NCBI RefSeq assembly: GCF_009755225.1 | Contig: NZ_WQKZ01000002.1 | Coordinates: 248,001 to 312,000 of the forward strand | Origin: Hymenobacter ginkgonis | GTDB lineage: Bacteria > Bacteroidota > Bacteroidia > Cytophagales > Hymenobacteraceae | Direction of reading: 5' to 3' | Length of the DNA: 64,000 nucleotides | In this document: in pieces, positions 17,424 to 26,600 of the stretch | Layout: the number at the start of each line of letters is the position of its first letter | Numbering within the stretch: position 1 is the first letter of the stretch | The notes under the pieces: generated by a model | Told to the model about the DNA's origin: nothing | Databases searched by the model: none | Seen by the model: only the letters and a program-made list of their open reading frames with translations | Position numbers and translations under genes: made by a program

Positions 17424-18632
17424 TTATTCGATGCGTTCGAGGCGCTGGCCTTCGCCAACGGCGGGCGCGGCAGCGGGCTCCAGCCAAGACTTATAATAAG
17501 TCCCATCGTCGAGCTTTAGGGCGGCTTCCGTGAGCATGAGCGGCCGGAAGGTGTCAATCATTACGGCATATTCGTCGGTACCGGTTTTGCCGATGCTGCG
17601 CTCGTAGGCACCCGGCGCGGGGCCGTGCGGAATGCCGCCGGGATGCAGCGTAATGTGGCCCTGCGCGATGTTGTTGCGCGACATAAAATTGCCGTCTACG
17701 TAGTACAACACCTCGTCTGAGTCGATGTTGGAGTGGTGGTAGGGCGCCGGAATGGCCTGCGGATGGTAGTCGAACAGCCGCGGCACAAACGAGCACACCA
17801 CAAAGGCCTTGGTTTCGAACTGCTGGTGCACGGGTGGCGGCTGGTGCACCTTGCCAGTAATGGGTTGAAAGTTCTTGATGTTCAACCCGTAGGGAAAATT
17901 ATAGCCATCCCAACCCACCACATCAAACGGGTGCGAGGGGTAGAGCAACTCGTGCAGCACGCCCTGCTTCTTAATTTTGACCACAAAATCGCCCAGCTCG
18001 TCGTGCGTTTCTAGCTCGGTGGGCAGCTTGTAGTCGCGCTCGGCGTAGGGCGCGTGTTCTAGCAGCTGGCCAAAGTGGTTGCGGTAGCGCTTGGGCGTGT
18101 AAATAGGATGAAACGACTCGGTGATAAACAACCGGTTATCTTCCCCATCAAACTCAATTTGGTAGATGATGCCGCGCGGAATCAGCAGGTAGTCGCCCGG
18201 CTCAAACTCGATATTGCCCAGCTGCGTGCGCAGCTTGCCGGTGCCTTTATGGATGAACAGCAGCTCGTCCGCATCGGCATTTTTGTAGAAATAAGCCGTG
18301 AGCGACTGGCGCGGCGCCGCCAGCGAAATGTGCACGTCGCCATTCACCAGCACTGGCGTCCGCGACTGCAAATAATCATCCTGCGGCGGCACCTGGAAGC
18401 CTTTCAGCAGCCGCGCTTTAATGCTCTTCTCGACCGCGATTTGGGGGGTAAGGTCCGTTTCGCCCAAGATTTCTTTCACCGTGGTAGGCCGGCGCAAGTG
18501 GTACATCAAGGACGACATGCCTTCGAAACCGATGGTGCCAAATAGTTGCTCGTAGTACAGCCCGCCCTCGGGCTTGTCAAACACCGTGTGGCGCGTGGCC
18601 GGCAGCCGGCCGAGCTTGTGGTAGATGGGCAT
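17424..18632 (-). CDS. hmgA: Homogentisate 1,2-dioxygenase
   Basis: A 402-residue cupin-fold Fe(II) enzyme that opens the homogentisate ring to maleylacetoacetate in tyrosine/phenylalanine breakdown. Recognisable segments are YKNADADELLFIHKGTG, GDYLLIPRGIIYQI, VGWDGYNFPYGLNI, PAPYHHSNIDSDEVLYYVDG with Fe-site His and Glu, and HPGGIPHGPAPGAYERSIG with a further Fe-site His. The length is slightly under the roughly 430-440 residues of fungal and mammalian enzymes and normal for this phylum. It lies downstream of hppD on the same strand with a palindromic repeat between them, and ends before a strong terminator. Confidence 0.96.
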   Translation of the reverse strand: MPIYHKLGRLPATRHTVFDKPEGGLYYEQLFGTIGFEGMSSLMYHLRRPTTVKEILGETDLTPQIAVEKSIKARLLKGFQVPPQDDYLQSRTPVLVNGDVHISLAAPRQSLTAYFYKNADADELLFIHKGTGKLRTQLGNIEFEPGDYLLIPRGIIYQIEFDGEDNRLFITESFHPIYTPKRYRNHFGQLLEHAPYAERDYKLPTELETHDELGDFVVKIKKQGVLHELLYPSHPFDVVGWDGYNFPYGLNIKNFQPITGKVHQPPPVHQQFETKAFVVCSFVPRLFDYHPQAIPAPYHHSNIDSDEVLYYVDGNFMSRNNIAQGHITLHPGGIPHGPAPGAYERSIGKTGTDEYAVMIDTFRPLMLTEAALKLDDGTYYKSWLEPAAAPAVGEGQRLERIE

Positions 18633-18682
18633 CTTGCTAGTGATTACTAATGAGTTGATGAGTGGCTAACGACCAATCCTGC

Positions 18683-18783
18683 GTGTCATGCTGAGTCTGC
18701 GAAGCATCTTGCTCGCGTCCGTTGGATTACTACTGCCAGCGGCGAAAGTGGGATGCTTCGCAGGCTCAGCATCACGTTCTTTA
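18683..18783. repeat. Intergenic palindromic repeat, copy B
   Basis: The left arm has TCATGCTGAGTCTGCGAAGC and the right arm GCTTCGCAGGCTCAGCAT. It lies between hppD and hmgA, so it would be inside their shared transcript if they form an operon. Confidence 0.75.
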
Positions 18784-18791
18784 GTAGGCAC

Positions 18792-19922
18792 TTACAAGTT
18801 GCCTCGACGGTCTTGCTCGCGCTCTAGGCTCTCGAACAGGGCTTTGAAGTTGCCGGCGCCGAAGCTTTTAGCGCCTTTGCGCTGAATGATTTCGAAGAAA
18901 ACCGTAGGGCGGTCCTCCACTGGCTTGGTGAAAATCTGGAGCAGGTAGCCTTCCTCGTCGCGGTCGGCCATGATGCGCAGGTTGCGCAGTGCCTCCACAT
19001 CCTCGTCGATGTTGCCGACGTGGGCCCGCAGGTTGTCGTAGTACGAATCGGGGGTGTTGAGAAATTCCACACCGCGGCTTTTCAGCTCGCGCACCGTGCT
19101 GATAATATCGTCGGTGGCTACCGCAATGTGCTGCACGCCCTCGCCCTCGTAGAAGGTCAAGTATTCCTCAATCTGCGATTTTTTCTTGCCCTCGGCCGGC
19201 TCGTTGATGGGAAATTTCACGTAGCCATTGCCGTTGCTCATCACCTTGCTCATGAGGGCCGAGTATTCGGTCGTAATCTGCTTATCATCAAAACTTAGGA
19301 TGTTGGTGAAGCCCATCACCTCCTCGTACCATTTCACGGTTTCGTTCATGCGGTTCCAGCCCACGTTGCCCACGCAGTGGTCTACGTAGAGCAGGCCAGC
19401 GGGCGCCGGGTTGAAGCTCGACTCCTGGGCCACGTAGCCGGGCAAAAAGGCGCCGTGGTAGTTTTTGCGCTCGATGAACAGATGCACCGTTTCGCCATAG
19501 GTGTAGATGCCCGCCGTGCGCACCTCGCCAAACTCGTCGGTGAGCACTTTGGGTTCTTGGTAGCTGCGGGCGCCGCGGCTCATCGTCTTTTCGTAGCTCT
19601 CAAAAGCATCTTCTACCCACAAGGCCAGAATTTTAACGCCATCGCCGTGCTGGCGCACGTGCGCCGAAATCTCGTGGTCGGAGTGCATAGCGGTGGTCAG
19701 CACCAGCCGAATTTTACCCTGCTGCACCACGTAGCTGGCGCGGTCGCGCACGCCGGTTTCGGGGCCGGCGTAGGCCACCGTCTGGAAGCCAAACGCGGCC
19801 TTGTAGTAGTAGGCCGCCTGCTTGGCATTGCCCACGTAAAACTCGAGGTAGTCGGTACCGAGCAGGGGTAGGAAGTCGGTAGTAGCGCGCTGCTGTAGCT
19901 CCTGGGCGACGAGGGTTTCCAT
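18792..19922 (-). CDS. hppD: 4-hydroxyphenylpyruvate dioxygenase
   Basis: A 376-residue Fe(II) dioxygenase converting 4-hydroxyphenylpyruvate to homogentisate, the substrate of the downstream HmgA. ATG at 19922 (METLVAQELQQRAT) gives the family's usual length; the frame is open to 20030 but the extension looks non-coding. Two vicinal-oxygen-chelate domains are present. Iron ligands are visible as His in YVDHCVGNV, His in QHIAVATDDI and Glu in FFEIIQRKG near the C-terminus. The last segment (about 40 residues) forms the C-terminal helix that closes the active site. A LysR gene is divergent from it. Confidence 0.97.
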   Translation of the reverse strand: METLVAQELQQRATTDFLPLLGTDYLEFYVGNAKQAAYYYKAAFGFQTVAYAGPETGVRDRASYVVQQGKIRLVLTTAMHSDHEISAHVRQHGDGVKILALWVEDAFESYEKTMSRGARSYQEPKVLTDEFGEVRTAGIYTYGETVHLFIERKNYHGAFLPGYVAQESSFNPAPAGLLYVDHCVGNVGWNRMNETVKWYEEVMGFTNILSFDDKQITTEYSALMSKVMSNGNGYVKFPINEPAEGKKKSQIEEYLTFYEGEGVQHIAVATDDIISTVRELKSRGVEFLNTPDSYYDNLRAHVGNIDEDVEALRNLRIMADRDEEGYLLQIFTKPVEDRPTVFFEIIQRKGAKSFGAGNFKALFESLEREQDRRGNL

Positions 19923-20079
19923 GAGAGGAGGGGGTAGGGTGGGGATGGAAGTATTTTTAAGGATAAAAAAGGCGGCCCTGCTGCGCTTGCCGCAATAGGA
20001 CGTTCTTTTTAAAACGTATTTACCACGCAATACTAACGCTTGTTAGCCACCAAGTCCAATATCAGTTTATTATGAGGCT

Positions 20080-20096
20080 GATAAGAATTTCTTATC
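20080..20096. promoter_or_regulatory. Perfect palindrome in front of lysR, candidate operator
   Basis: GATAAGAA-T-TTCTTATC is a 17-base perfect palindrome ending 13 bases before the LysR start, in the hppD/lysR divergent gap. LysR proteins commonly bind such sites and repress their own gene (known of the family). The assignment is by position and symmetry. Confidence 0.5.
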
Positions 20097-20108
20097 GAAA
20101 TTTGCCTA

Positions 20109-20999
20109 ATGGAACTCCGCCAGTTGCGTTATTTTGCTGAGGTAGCTACCGAGCGGCATTACGGCCGGGCGGCCACCAAACTATGCGTATCGCAGCCGGC
20201 CCTTAGCCAGCAAATTCAACTGCTAGAGAGCGAATTAGGCGTCGAGTTATTCGACCACGCGCAGCGCACCCGCCAGCGCAAAGTAGTGCTCACGGAGGCC
20301 GGCACCGTGTTTTTGGCCGAGGCCCAGCGCCTGCTGCACCTTAGCCGGCAAGCCATTGAAGCGGTGCGCCGCGTGGGCTCGCAGCAAAAAACGGTAGAGC
20401 TCGGCTACTACCAACTGTTGCGCCCCGACCGCTTGGTGGGCATTGTGCAGCGCTTCAACCAGAGCTTCCCCGACGTGCAGTTTCACCTGCACGAGCTACC
20501 CACCTTCCGGGCCGTGCAAGAAGCCCTAATGGCCGAAACTATTGACCTGGGCCTAACCATGCTGCCCCTGCTGCACCCCGAGCTGGCGGCGCGGCCCTTC
20601 GGCCAGGGCGGCCTGGCCGTGGCCCTACCCACTGCCCACCCGCTGGCCACTGCTGCCGAGGTGCCGCTGGCCGCCCTGGCCCACGAGAGATGGGTCGAAA
20701 TCAGCCGCCCGCTGCACCCGGTGTACGACGAGATAGAGCACCTCTGCCAGCAGGCGGGCTTTAGCCGGCGCGGGGCCATTGTACAGGAAGTATCGTCGCT
20801 GGAGCTACTCAGCAACCTCGTCAGCTTGGGCATTGGCATCGCCTTTGTACCCTCGTTTTTTGACCTCAGCCAAGTGCCGGGGGTAGTGGCGCGGCCGCTG
20901 CACGTAGCCAGCGGCGACGCCCTGACGCTTACGCAGTGCGTGGCTTATTTGGCAGCGCGGCCTGCGCCCTTGTTGCAGGCGTTGGTGGGGCTGGTATAA
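20109..20999 (+). CDS. LysR-family transcriptional regulator
   Basis: A 296-residue regulator with an N-terminal winged helix-turn-helix (residues 1-60, MELRQLRYFAEVATERHYGRA and QPALSQQIQLLESELG) and a periplasmic-binding-protein-like effector domain (about 90-290). The DNA-binding domain resembles the BenM/CatM/CynR branch, many of which sense aromatic or small organic acids. It is divergent from hppD, with the start codons 186 bases apart, so control of tyrosine breakdown with a pathway intermediate as inducer is a reasonable inference. A perfect palindrome sits in its promoter. A terminator follows its stop. Confidence 0.93.
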   Translation: MELRQLRYFAEVATERHYGRAATKLCVSQPALSQQIQLLESELGVELFDHAQRTRQRKVVLTEAGTVFLAEAQRLLHLSRQAIEAVRRVGSQQKTVELGYYQLLRPDRLVGIVQRFNQSFPDVQFHLHELPTFRAVQEALMAETIDLGLTMLPLLHPELAARPFGQGGLAVALPTAHPLATAAEVPLAALAHERWVEISRPLHPVYDEIEHLCQQAGFSRRGAIVQEVSSLELLSNLVSLGIGIAFVPSFFDLSQVPGVVARPLHVASGDALTLTQCVAYLAARPAPLLQALVGLV

Positions 21000-21005
21000 G
21001 CCCAA

Positions 21006-21041
21006 AAAGCGGCCATGCTCTATCCAGAGCATGGCCGCTTT
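21006..21041. terminator. Bidirectional terminator between lysR and dsbD
   Basis: A 16-bp perfect stem AAAGCGGCCATGCTCT with loop ATCC, flanked by A-rich and T-rich ends. It lies between two convergent genes. Confidence 0.85.
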
Positions 21042-21071
21042 CTTAATTGACCAAATGGTTTTTACCAGCTG

Positions 21072-23252
21072 TTACTTCATCGCCGCCAAACCTTTATCCA
21101 GGAAAGCTAGGAAATTGGCGGGGTCGTAGTTAGCGCCTTGGGGCGCCACCAGCACGCGCTCGGTGCGGGGGTCGAGCAGTACGTAGTCGGGCTGCGAGTT
21201 AGAGCCGTAGCGGCTGGCCTGAAAGTCACTCCATTTGTTGCCAATGGTGCGAATTTTCTTGCCGCTGAACTTTGAAACCGTTTGCTCGGCGGGGGCCAGG
21301 TCGGTCTTGTCGTCTACGTAGAGTTGCACCAGCACAAAGTCGTTGCGCAGGCGCTGCAACACGGCCGGGTCGGGCCACACGTTGGCTTCCATCTTGCGGC
21401 AATTCACGCAGGCATTGCCAGTGAAGTCAATCATAATGGGCTTATTAGCTTGCGTAGCGTAGGCGCGGGCCTCGTCGTAGTCGAAAAACGCATCGAGCCC
21501 CAGCGGGGCGTGAAACAGCTCGCCGTACTTGCGCACAGGATGCGCTGGGGCAGCCGCGCTACCCCCACCGCCGCCGCTGAGCGTGGGCGTGTAGAGGTCG
21601 AAGTCTTGGGTGTGTTGGGGGGGTAGGAACGCCGACACCGACTTGAGCGGCGCGCCCCACAAACCGGGCACCAGGTAGGTAGTAAAAGCCAGCACCACAA
21701 TGGCCAAAAACAGCCGAGGCAGCGACACAAATGGCAGTTCGCTGTCGTGCGAAAACCGAATTTTGCCCAGCAGGTAGAAACCTAACAGTGCAAAAATCAC
21801 AATCCACAGAGCTAAAAACAGTTCGCGGTCGAACCACTGCCAGTGGTAGGCTAAGTCTACATTAGAGAGGAATTTCAGGGCCAGCGTCAGCTCCAAAAAG
21901 CCGAGCACCACCTTCACCGAGTTCAGCCAGCCGCCCGACTTGGGCAGCGCTTTCAGCCACGACGGGAACAGCGCAAACAGGGTAAATGGCAGCGCCAAAG
22001 CAACTGAAAAACCGAACATGCCGGCCGTTGGCCCCAGGTAGGCGCCCGTGCTGGCCGCCTGCACCAGCAGCGTGCCGATGATGGGGCCGGTGCACGAAAA
22101 TGATACCAGCGCCAGTGTGGCCGCCATAAAGAAAATACCTAGCACGCCGCCTTTATCGGCTTCGGTGTCAGTTTTGGCAATCCAGGAATTGGGCAATGTC
22201 AACTCGAACGCACCCAGAAAGGAGGCCGCGAACACAACCAGCAACGCAAAGAAAAACAGGTTGAACAAGCCACTAGTAGCCAAGTCGTTCAGCGCATCGG
22301 AGCCAAATAAAACTGTAATCAACAGCCCCAGCGCCACGTAAATAACGATGATGCTGGCCCCGTAGAGCAGCGCCCGGCCCAGCCCCTGCTGGCGCGAGTG
22401 CGCCTGCTTGGTGAAGTAGCTAACCGTGAGCGGCAAGAGCGGAAAAATGCATGGCATAATAAGCGCCGCCAAGCCGCCCAGAAAGCCAGCCAGGAAAATG
22501 GCCCACAACGACTGGCTCGCCCCCGAAGCTGGCGCATCGGCCAAGACTTTGGTAGTACTCGTTGGCGCAGTTGCGGCCGCAGCTTGGCGGCCCGAGTCGG
22601 CCGGAGCGGCAGCTAGCGCCGGGGCAGTGGGTGCGGCCGGCGGCGCGTCGGCCACCGGGGCGGGAGTAGGCACGGCTGGGGCCGCGGGTGCTACTGCCGT
22701 GGGCTTAGTGGCGGCGGGGGGGGTAGGGGCAGCCACGCCAGGCGCACTTGCTGCGGCACCAGCCGTCCCTTTCACGGCGATGCTGAAATCGAGGTCGTCG
22801 GGCGGCAGGCACTTTTCGTCGTTGCAGGCCATGAAGGTGAGGGTACCCTTCACGGTAGTTTGCGCGGCTTTGAGGCGAATTTTTTGGCTGAACACTGCCC
22901 GCTTGGGAAAGTAAGCAATGTTCATGTTGAACGCCTTCTCGAACATCTTGACGGGGGTAGGCTCCTCGCTCACCTTGCCCACCAGCTCGTAGTCGGGCGA
23001 GGGCGTGAACTTGAAGCTTGTGGGCTCGGGGCCTCCCTCCTCAATAAACTGCGAGTAAATGTGCCAGTTGCCGCTAATGGCAGCCGTGAAGGTGAGCGTG
23101 GCTTCGCCAGCGGCGCCGGGCTGGGCCGCAAATTTCCAGGTAACGGGGCGCTCTATCTGAGCCTGGGCCGGGCGGCCGAGGCCCAGCACTAACAGCACCA
23201 GTAGCCACGCCAGGCGCAGGGCGGCGGGGCGGCGAACAACAAAATCTAGCAT
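21072..23252 (-). CDS. DsbD-family thiol:disulfide interchange protein
   Basis: A 726-residue inner-membrane protein that carries electrons from cytoplasmic thioredoxin to periplasmic thiols. ATG at 23252 gives a signal peptide ending GRPAQAQ; the longer frame to 23420 is rejected. The N-terminal domain (about 25-170) has two Cys in MACNDEKCLPPDD. A Pro/Ala-rich linker (about 170-250) contains an 8-G tract on the plus strand. The eight-helix membrane domain has its two Cys in AALIMPCIFPLLPLTV and SFSCTGPIIGTLL. The C-terminal thioredoxin-like domain has CVNC in DFTGNACVNCRKMEANVW. All three redox modules are intact. Confidence 0.94.
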   Translation of the reverse strand: MLDFVVRRPAALRLAWLLVLLVLGLGRPAQAQIERPVTWKFAAQPGAAGEATLTFTAAISGNWHIYSQFIEEGGPEPTSFKFTPSPDYELVGKVSEEPTPVKMFEKAFNMNIAYFPKRAVFSQKIRLKAAQTTVKGTLTFMACNDEKCLPPDDLDFSIAVKGTAGAAASAPGVAAPTPPAATKPTAVAPAAPAVPTPAPVADAPPAAPTAPALAAAPADSGRQAAAATAPTSTTKVLADAPASGASQSLWAIFLAGFLGGLAALIMPCIFPLLPLTVSYFTKQAHSRQQGLGRALLYGASIIVIYVALGLLITVLFGSDALNDLATSGLFNLFFFALLVVFAASFLGAFELTLPNSWIAKTDTEADKGGVLGIFFMAATLALVSFSCTGPIIGTLLVQAASTGAYLGPTAGMFGFSVALALPFTLFALFPSWLKALPKSGGWLNSVKVVLGFLELTLALKFLSNVDLAYHWQWFDRELFLALWIVIFALLGFYLLGKIRFSHDSELPFVSLPRLFLAIVVLAFTTYLVPGLWGAPLKSVSAFLPPQHTQDFDLYTPTLSGGGGGSAAAPAHPVRKYGELFHAPLGLDAFFDYDEARAYATQANKPIMIDFTGNACVNCRKMEANVWPDPAVLQRLRNDFVLVQLYVDDKTDLAPAEQTVSKFSGKKIRTIGNKWSDFQASRYGSNSQPDYVLLDPRTERVLVAPQGANYDPANFLAFLDKGLAAMK

Positions 23253-23400
23253 ATAAAGAACAACGGCCACGCGGCCGCAGCGAAAGTACGGGGCTGCAAA
23301 GGTCTGGCCCAGCGGCCTTCCTAACAGCCGCAACCAGCTGGCAGTTTGCGCCGGCGGTGCGCGGGCCACTGCCAATAGGCCCTGGCCGGCTACCTTACCC

Positions 23401-23444
23401 CAAGCAAAAGGCCGGCGCATAGAGATGCGTCGGCCTTTTGCTTG
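23401..23444 (-). terminator. Terminator upstream of dsbD
   Basis: CAAGCAAAAGGCCGGCGCAT pairs with ATGCGTCGGCCTTTTGCTTG across a short loop with one mismatch. It lies past the palindromic repeat that follows the large NHL gene and would end that transcript. Confidence 0.75.
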
Positions 23445-23503
23445 CTAAAAACTGACTCTTTGGTTTCTTAATTAGTACATGCAGGGAAATTCTGTGAATG
23501 CAG

Positions 23504-23616
23504 AAAGCACGTCATGCTGAGCTTGTCGAAGCATCTCTATCGCGCCACTAACACCCTAACGTCAGGAATTACTCACCAGGTAGAGATGCTTCGACAAGCT
23601 CAGCATGACGTGCTTT
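23504..23616. repeat. Intergenic palindromic repeat, copy C (perfect 36-bp arms)
   Basis: Two perfectly complementary 36-base arms, 23504-23539 and 23581-23616, contain TCATGCTGAGCTTGTCGAAG and its complement. The spacer of 41 bases shows no coding sense. It is the most perfect copy of the family in this window. Confidence 0.85.
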
Positions 23617-23644
23617 TGACTCTCGCTAACTTTCCTATACACTC

Positions 23645-26600
23645 TTAATGCACGGCCACTCGCTTAGTTACCGAGCCGCGAGCAGTTTGAATGACTATCA
23701 GGTACAGCCCTGGCCCGGCGGTGTCCAGCGTCAGTGGGAGCGTATCAGTAGCCACGCCGCCCAGGGTTTGCTGGAGCACGAGTTGGCCCAGCGCATTGTA
23801 CACGCGCACTTCTTGCAGGGCAAAATCGGCGTGCTGCCAGTCGAGCGTGAGGGGGCCGTGCGTGGGGTTGGGGTACACCGTCACGGCCTGGTCGGGCCCG
23901 AGGTCGAGCACCTCAAAATTTTGGGCGCTGCGGGCGGGGCCGCCCGCGCCGGCCAGCGTTACGGGCCCGGTGCGCACCCCCTTGGGCACGACTACCACCG
24001 CCTGCGTGGCGCTGCGGCTGAGCACCCGGGCCGCTACCCCGTTCACGTAAACGGTATCGGTCTGCCCGTCGGCGTTGAAGTTCTTCCCGCTAATAGTGAG
24101 GGTAGTACCTACGCTACCCTCGCGGGGCGCGAAGTCGGTGATGGTAGGCGCAGGTACAAAAACAAAGCTGGCCGCCGAGACCACCTGGCCGCCCGGCGTG
24201 CGCACCGTGAGCGGGCCCGACTCGGCGGTGCTGGGCACTTGCACCCGTAGCTGGGTGGCGGTGGCCGCCACTACCGGGGCGGCCACTGTGCCCAGCAGCA
24301 CGACGTTGCGGGCTGCCGTTTCGGCAAAATTCGTCCCGTTGATGGTCAGCACCGTACCGGCCTTAGCCTTGCCCGGCCCGAAGGCGCTAAGCGTGGGCGG
24401 ATACCACACCCGGAACGGCTGCGCGCTAGCTACTTGCCCGCCCAGCGTGCGTAGGGTAACAAGGCCCGTGTGCGCGCCAGCGGGCACTTCCACCGTTAGC
24501 TCGGTGGCCGAGGCGCGGCGCACCACAGCCGCTACGCCGTCAAAAGCCACCGAATCTTGCCGACTATCGGGCGAGAAGCCGGTGCCGGTGAGTGTGATGA
24601 CGGCGCCCGGCACGCCTTCGGCCGGTGCTACGGCTGCCAGGGTGGGCGGGGGGTAGGCGAGGAAATCGGTCGCGCTGCGCACGCCGCCATTGGGCGTCAC
24701 TACCTGGATTTTGCCGGGTGTGGCGCCGGCTGGCACCCGCACCGTGAGGGTGGTAGGGGTGGCGCTGAGCACCGCCGCCGCCACGCCGTTGAACAGCACC
24801 TGGTTGTGCGTCGTCGTGGCGTCGAACCGCTGGCCGGTTATCGTCACCAGCGTGCTGACCCGGCCTTGGGCGGGCGCAAAGCGGCTGATGCTGGGCGAGG
24901 CCACCAGGTCGGCATACGCCAGCTGCACGGCCGGCACTACCTGGGCGGGCACATCGTAGAGGCGGTTGGTGGTGGTATTGGTGCGCACCGGTTCGTTGTA
25001 ATCGAAGAAAATATCGGCGTAGTTTTCAATCAACGTCTTCGGCGCCAAGCCCGCTTTAGGCTGAATGGTGAACTGCACAAAGCCCTGGCTGCCGAGCGGG
25101 TCGCGGGCGCTTTCGGGCAGCGTGAGGCCGCTAAAGGTGAAGGTGAGCACTGGCCGGTCTTTGCCCGAAACCGTGAGTTGGTACGGATGCGACGCGGCGC
25201 CCACGCGCAGCGTGCGCAGGTCGAGGCCGGCGGCCAGGGTATCCACCACCGTTACGTAGTAAGCCGGCGCGGTACCCGTATTCTGGAAGCGCACCTGGTA
25301 GGCCAGCGGGCTGCCGGTGGGCGTGTAGTGCTGGGCCGTGGTGCCCTGCGGCCACACCTGCTTATCGTTAGGGTCGAAGGAATCGACGACGGGCTGGCAG
25401 TCTTCGGCCACTTGCGGATTGCCCGCGTTGGGGGGTAGGGCGCGCAGGGCCGCATTGGGCGCGGCGCCGGTGTGCAGGGCCGCTACTTCGACGGTGGCGC
25501 TGGTTTGGGATTGAAGGGGGTGGCCGGCGGGCTGGTCGGCTTCGAGGCGCACCGCCGAGCGAGTGGCCGGCACGCGCAGCACCAGGCTGTCGCCGGCGGC
25601 TAGGGCGTAGGCGTGCGTGAGCGCCAGCTGCGCATCTTGGTACACGCGCAGCGCTAGGCTGTCGGTGGTGGCGCCCTTGCCTTGGTTGCGCAGCACGAAG
25701 CGCACCTGGTTGTTGGCCTCCACCCGGCTGCTGATGGCCATCGACGCCTTGTTCCAGGCCGAAGGCTCGGGGTAGGAATTGGCGGGCGTTATCCAGGCTT
25801 TGGTGCACAGCGTGAGGCCCCGGATGGCGGTGTTGCCACACACCACCGAGTCTTGAATTGTGATGCTGCCCTGCCGGTTGGGGGGTAGGTCGCCGACGGC
25901 GAATACGTAGTTGCCCTGCGCATCGCGGGTGTGGGGCGCGCTGGCCGCCACAAATACCACGTACTCTGGCAGCGCCACCACCACCTGGGCGTTGGGCGCC
26001 AGGGCAAAACCCGTGTTGGCGTACGACACCGTGGTGCTGTTGCGAGCGCAGCGCCGGCGGCGGTTCACGGCTACGCTCACGCTGAGGTAGGGTGCAAGGC
26101 TTACTTGGTCGCCGAAGTTGGGCCCGCTGGCCGTGTTGCCGTACGAGGAGAATGCCAAGGGGGGGTAGGCGGCGCAAAGCAGCGCAATCGACCGGCCCAC
26201 TTCGTGCGTCGGCAGCAGCTGCTGCACGGTGTAAGCACCGGTATCAACAGCAATTGAGTAGTTGCCATTGATATCCGACAGCCCGTAGTAGTTGCCCGGC
26301 TGCGCCACCACCGCAATGCCGGGTAGGGCAGGCTCGTTGGCCTCGCGGGTGCAGCTGTTGTTGAGGTCTTCGTAGATGTTGCCGGTTATCACGTTTTCGG
26401 GCCGCACGTTATTGCCGCTGTAGAGGCGAATGAGGTCGCCGCCTATCGTCACGAGCTGGCTGGCGCGGCGGTCCACGGCCAAAAAGCCCCAGATGTCGGG
26501 CAGAATGGTTTTACCCTTGCCCGCGGCATCGTACACCTGCAAGCCCGCCACGAGGCTGCTGGTCACGTACATGTTGCCGGCGCCATCCACAGCCATGCGC

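Noticed and set aside
19923..20030. Longer HppD from 20030
   Set aside because: The extra residues are not conserved-looking and would lengthen the protein beyond the family's usual size; ATG at 19922 fits.
23253..23420. Longer DsbD from 23420
   Set aside because: Only ATG at 23252 places the signal peptide at the N-terminus.
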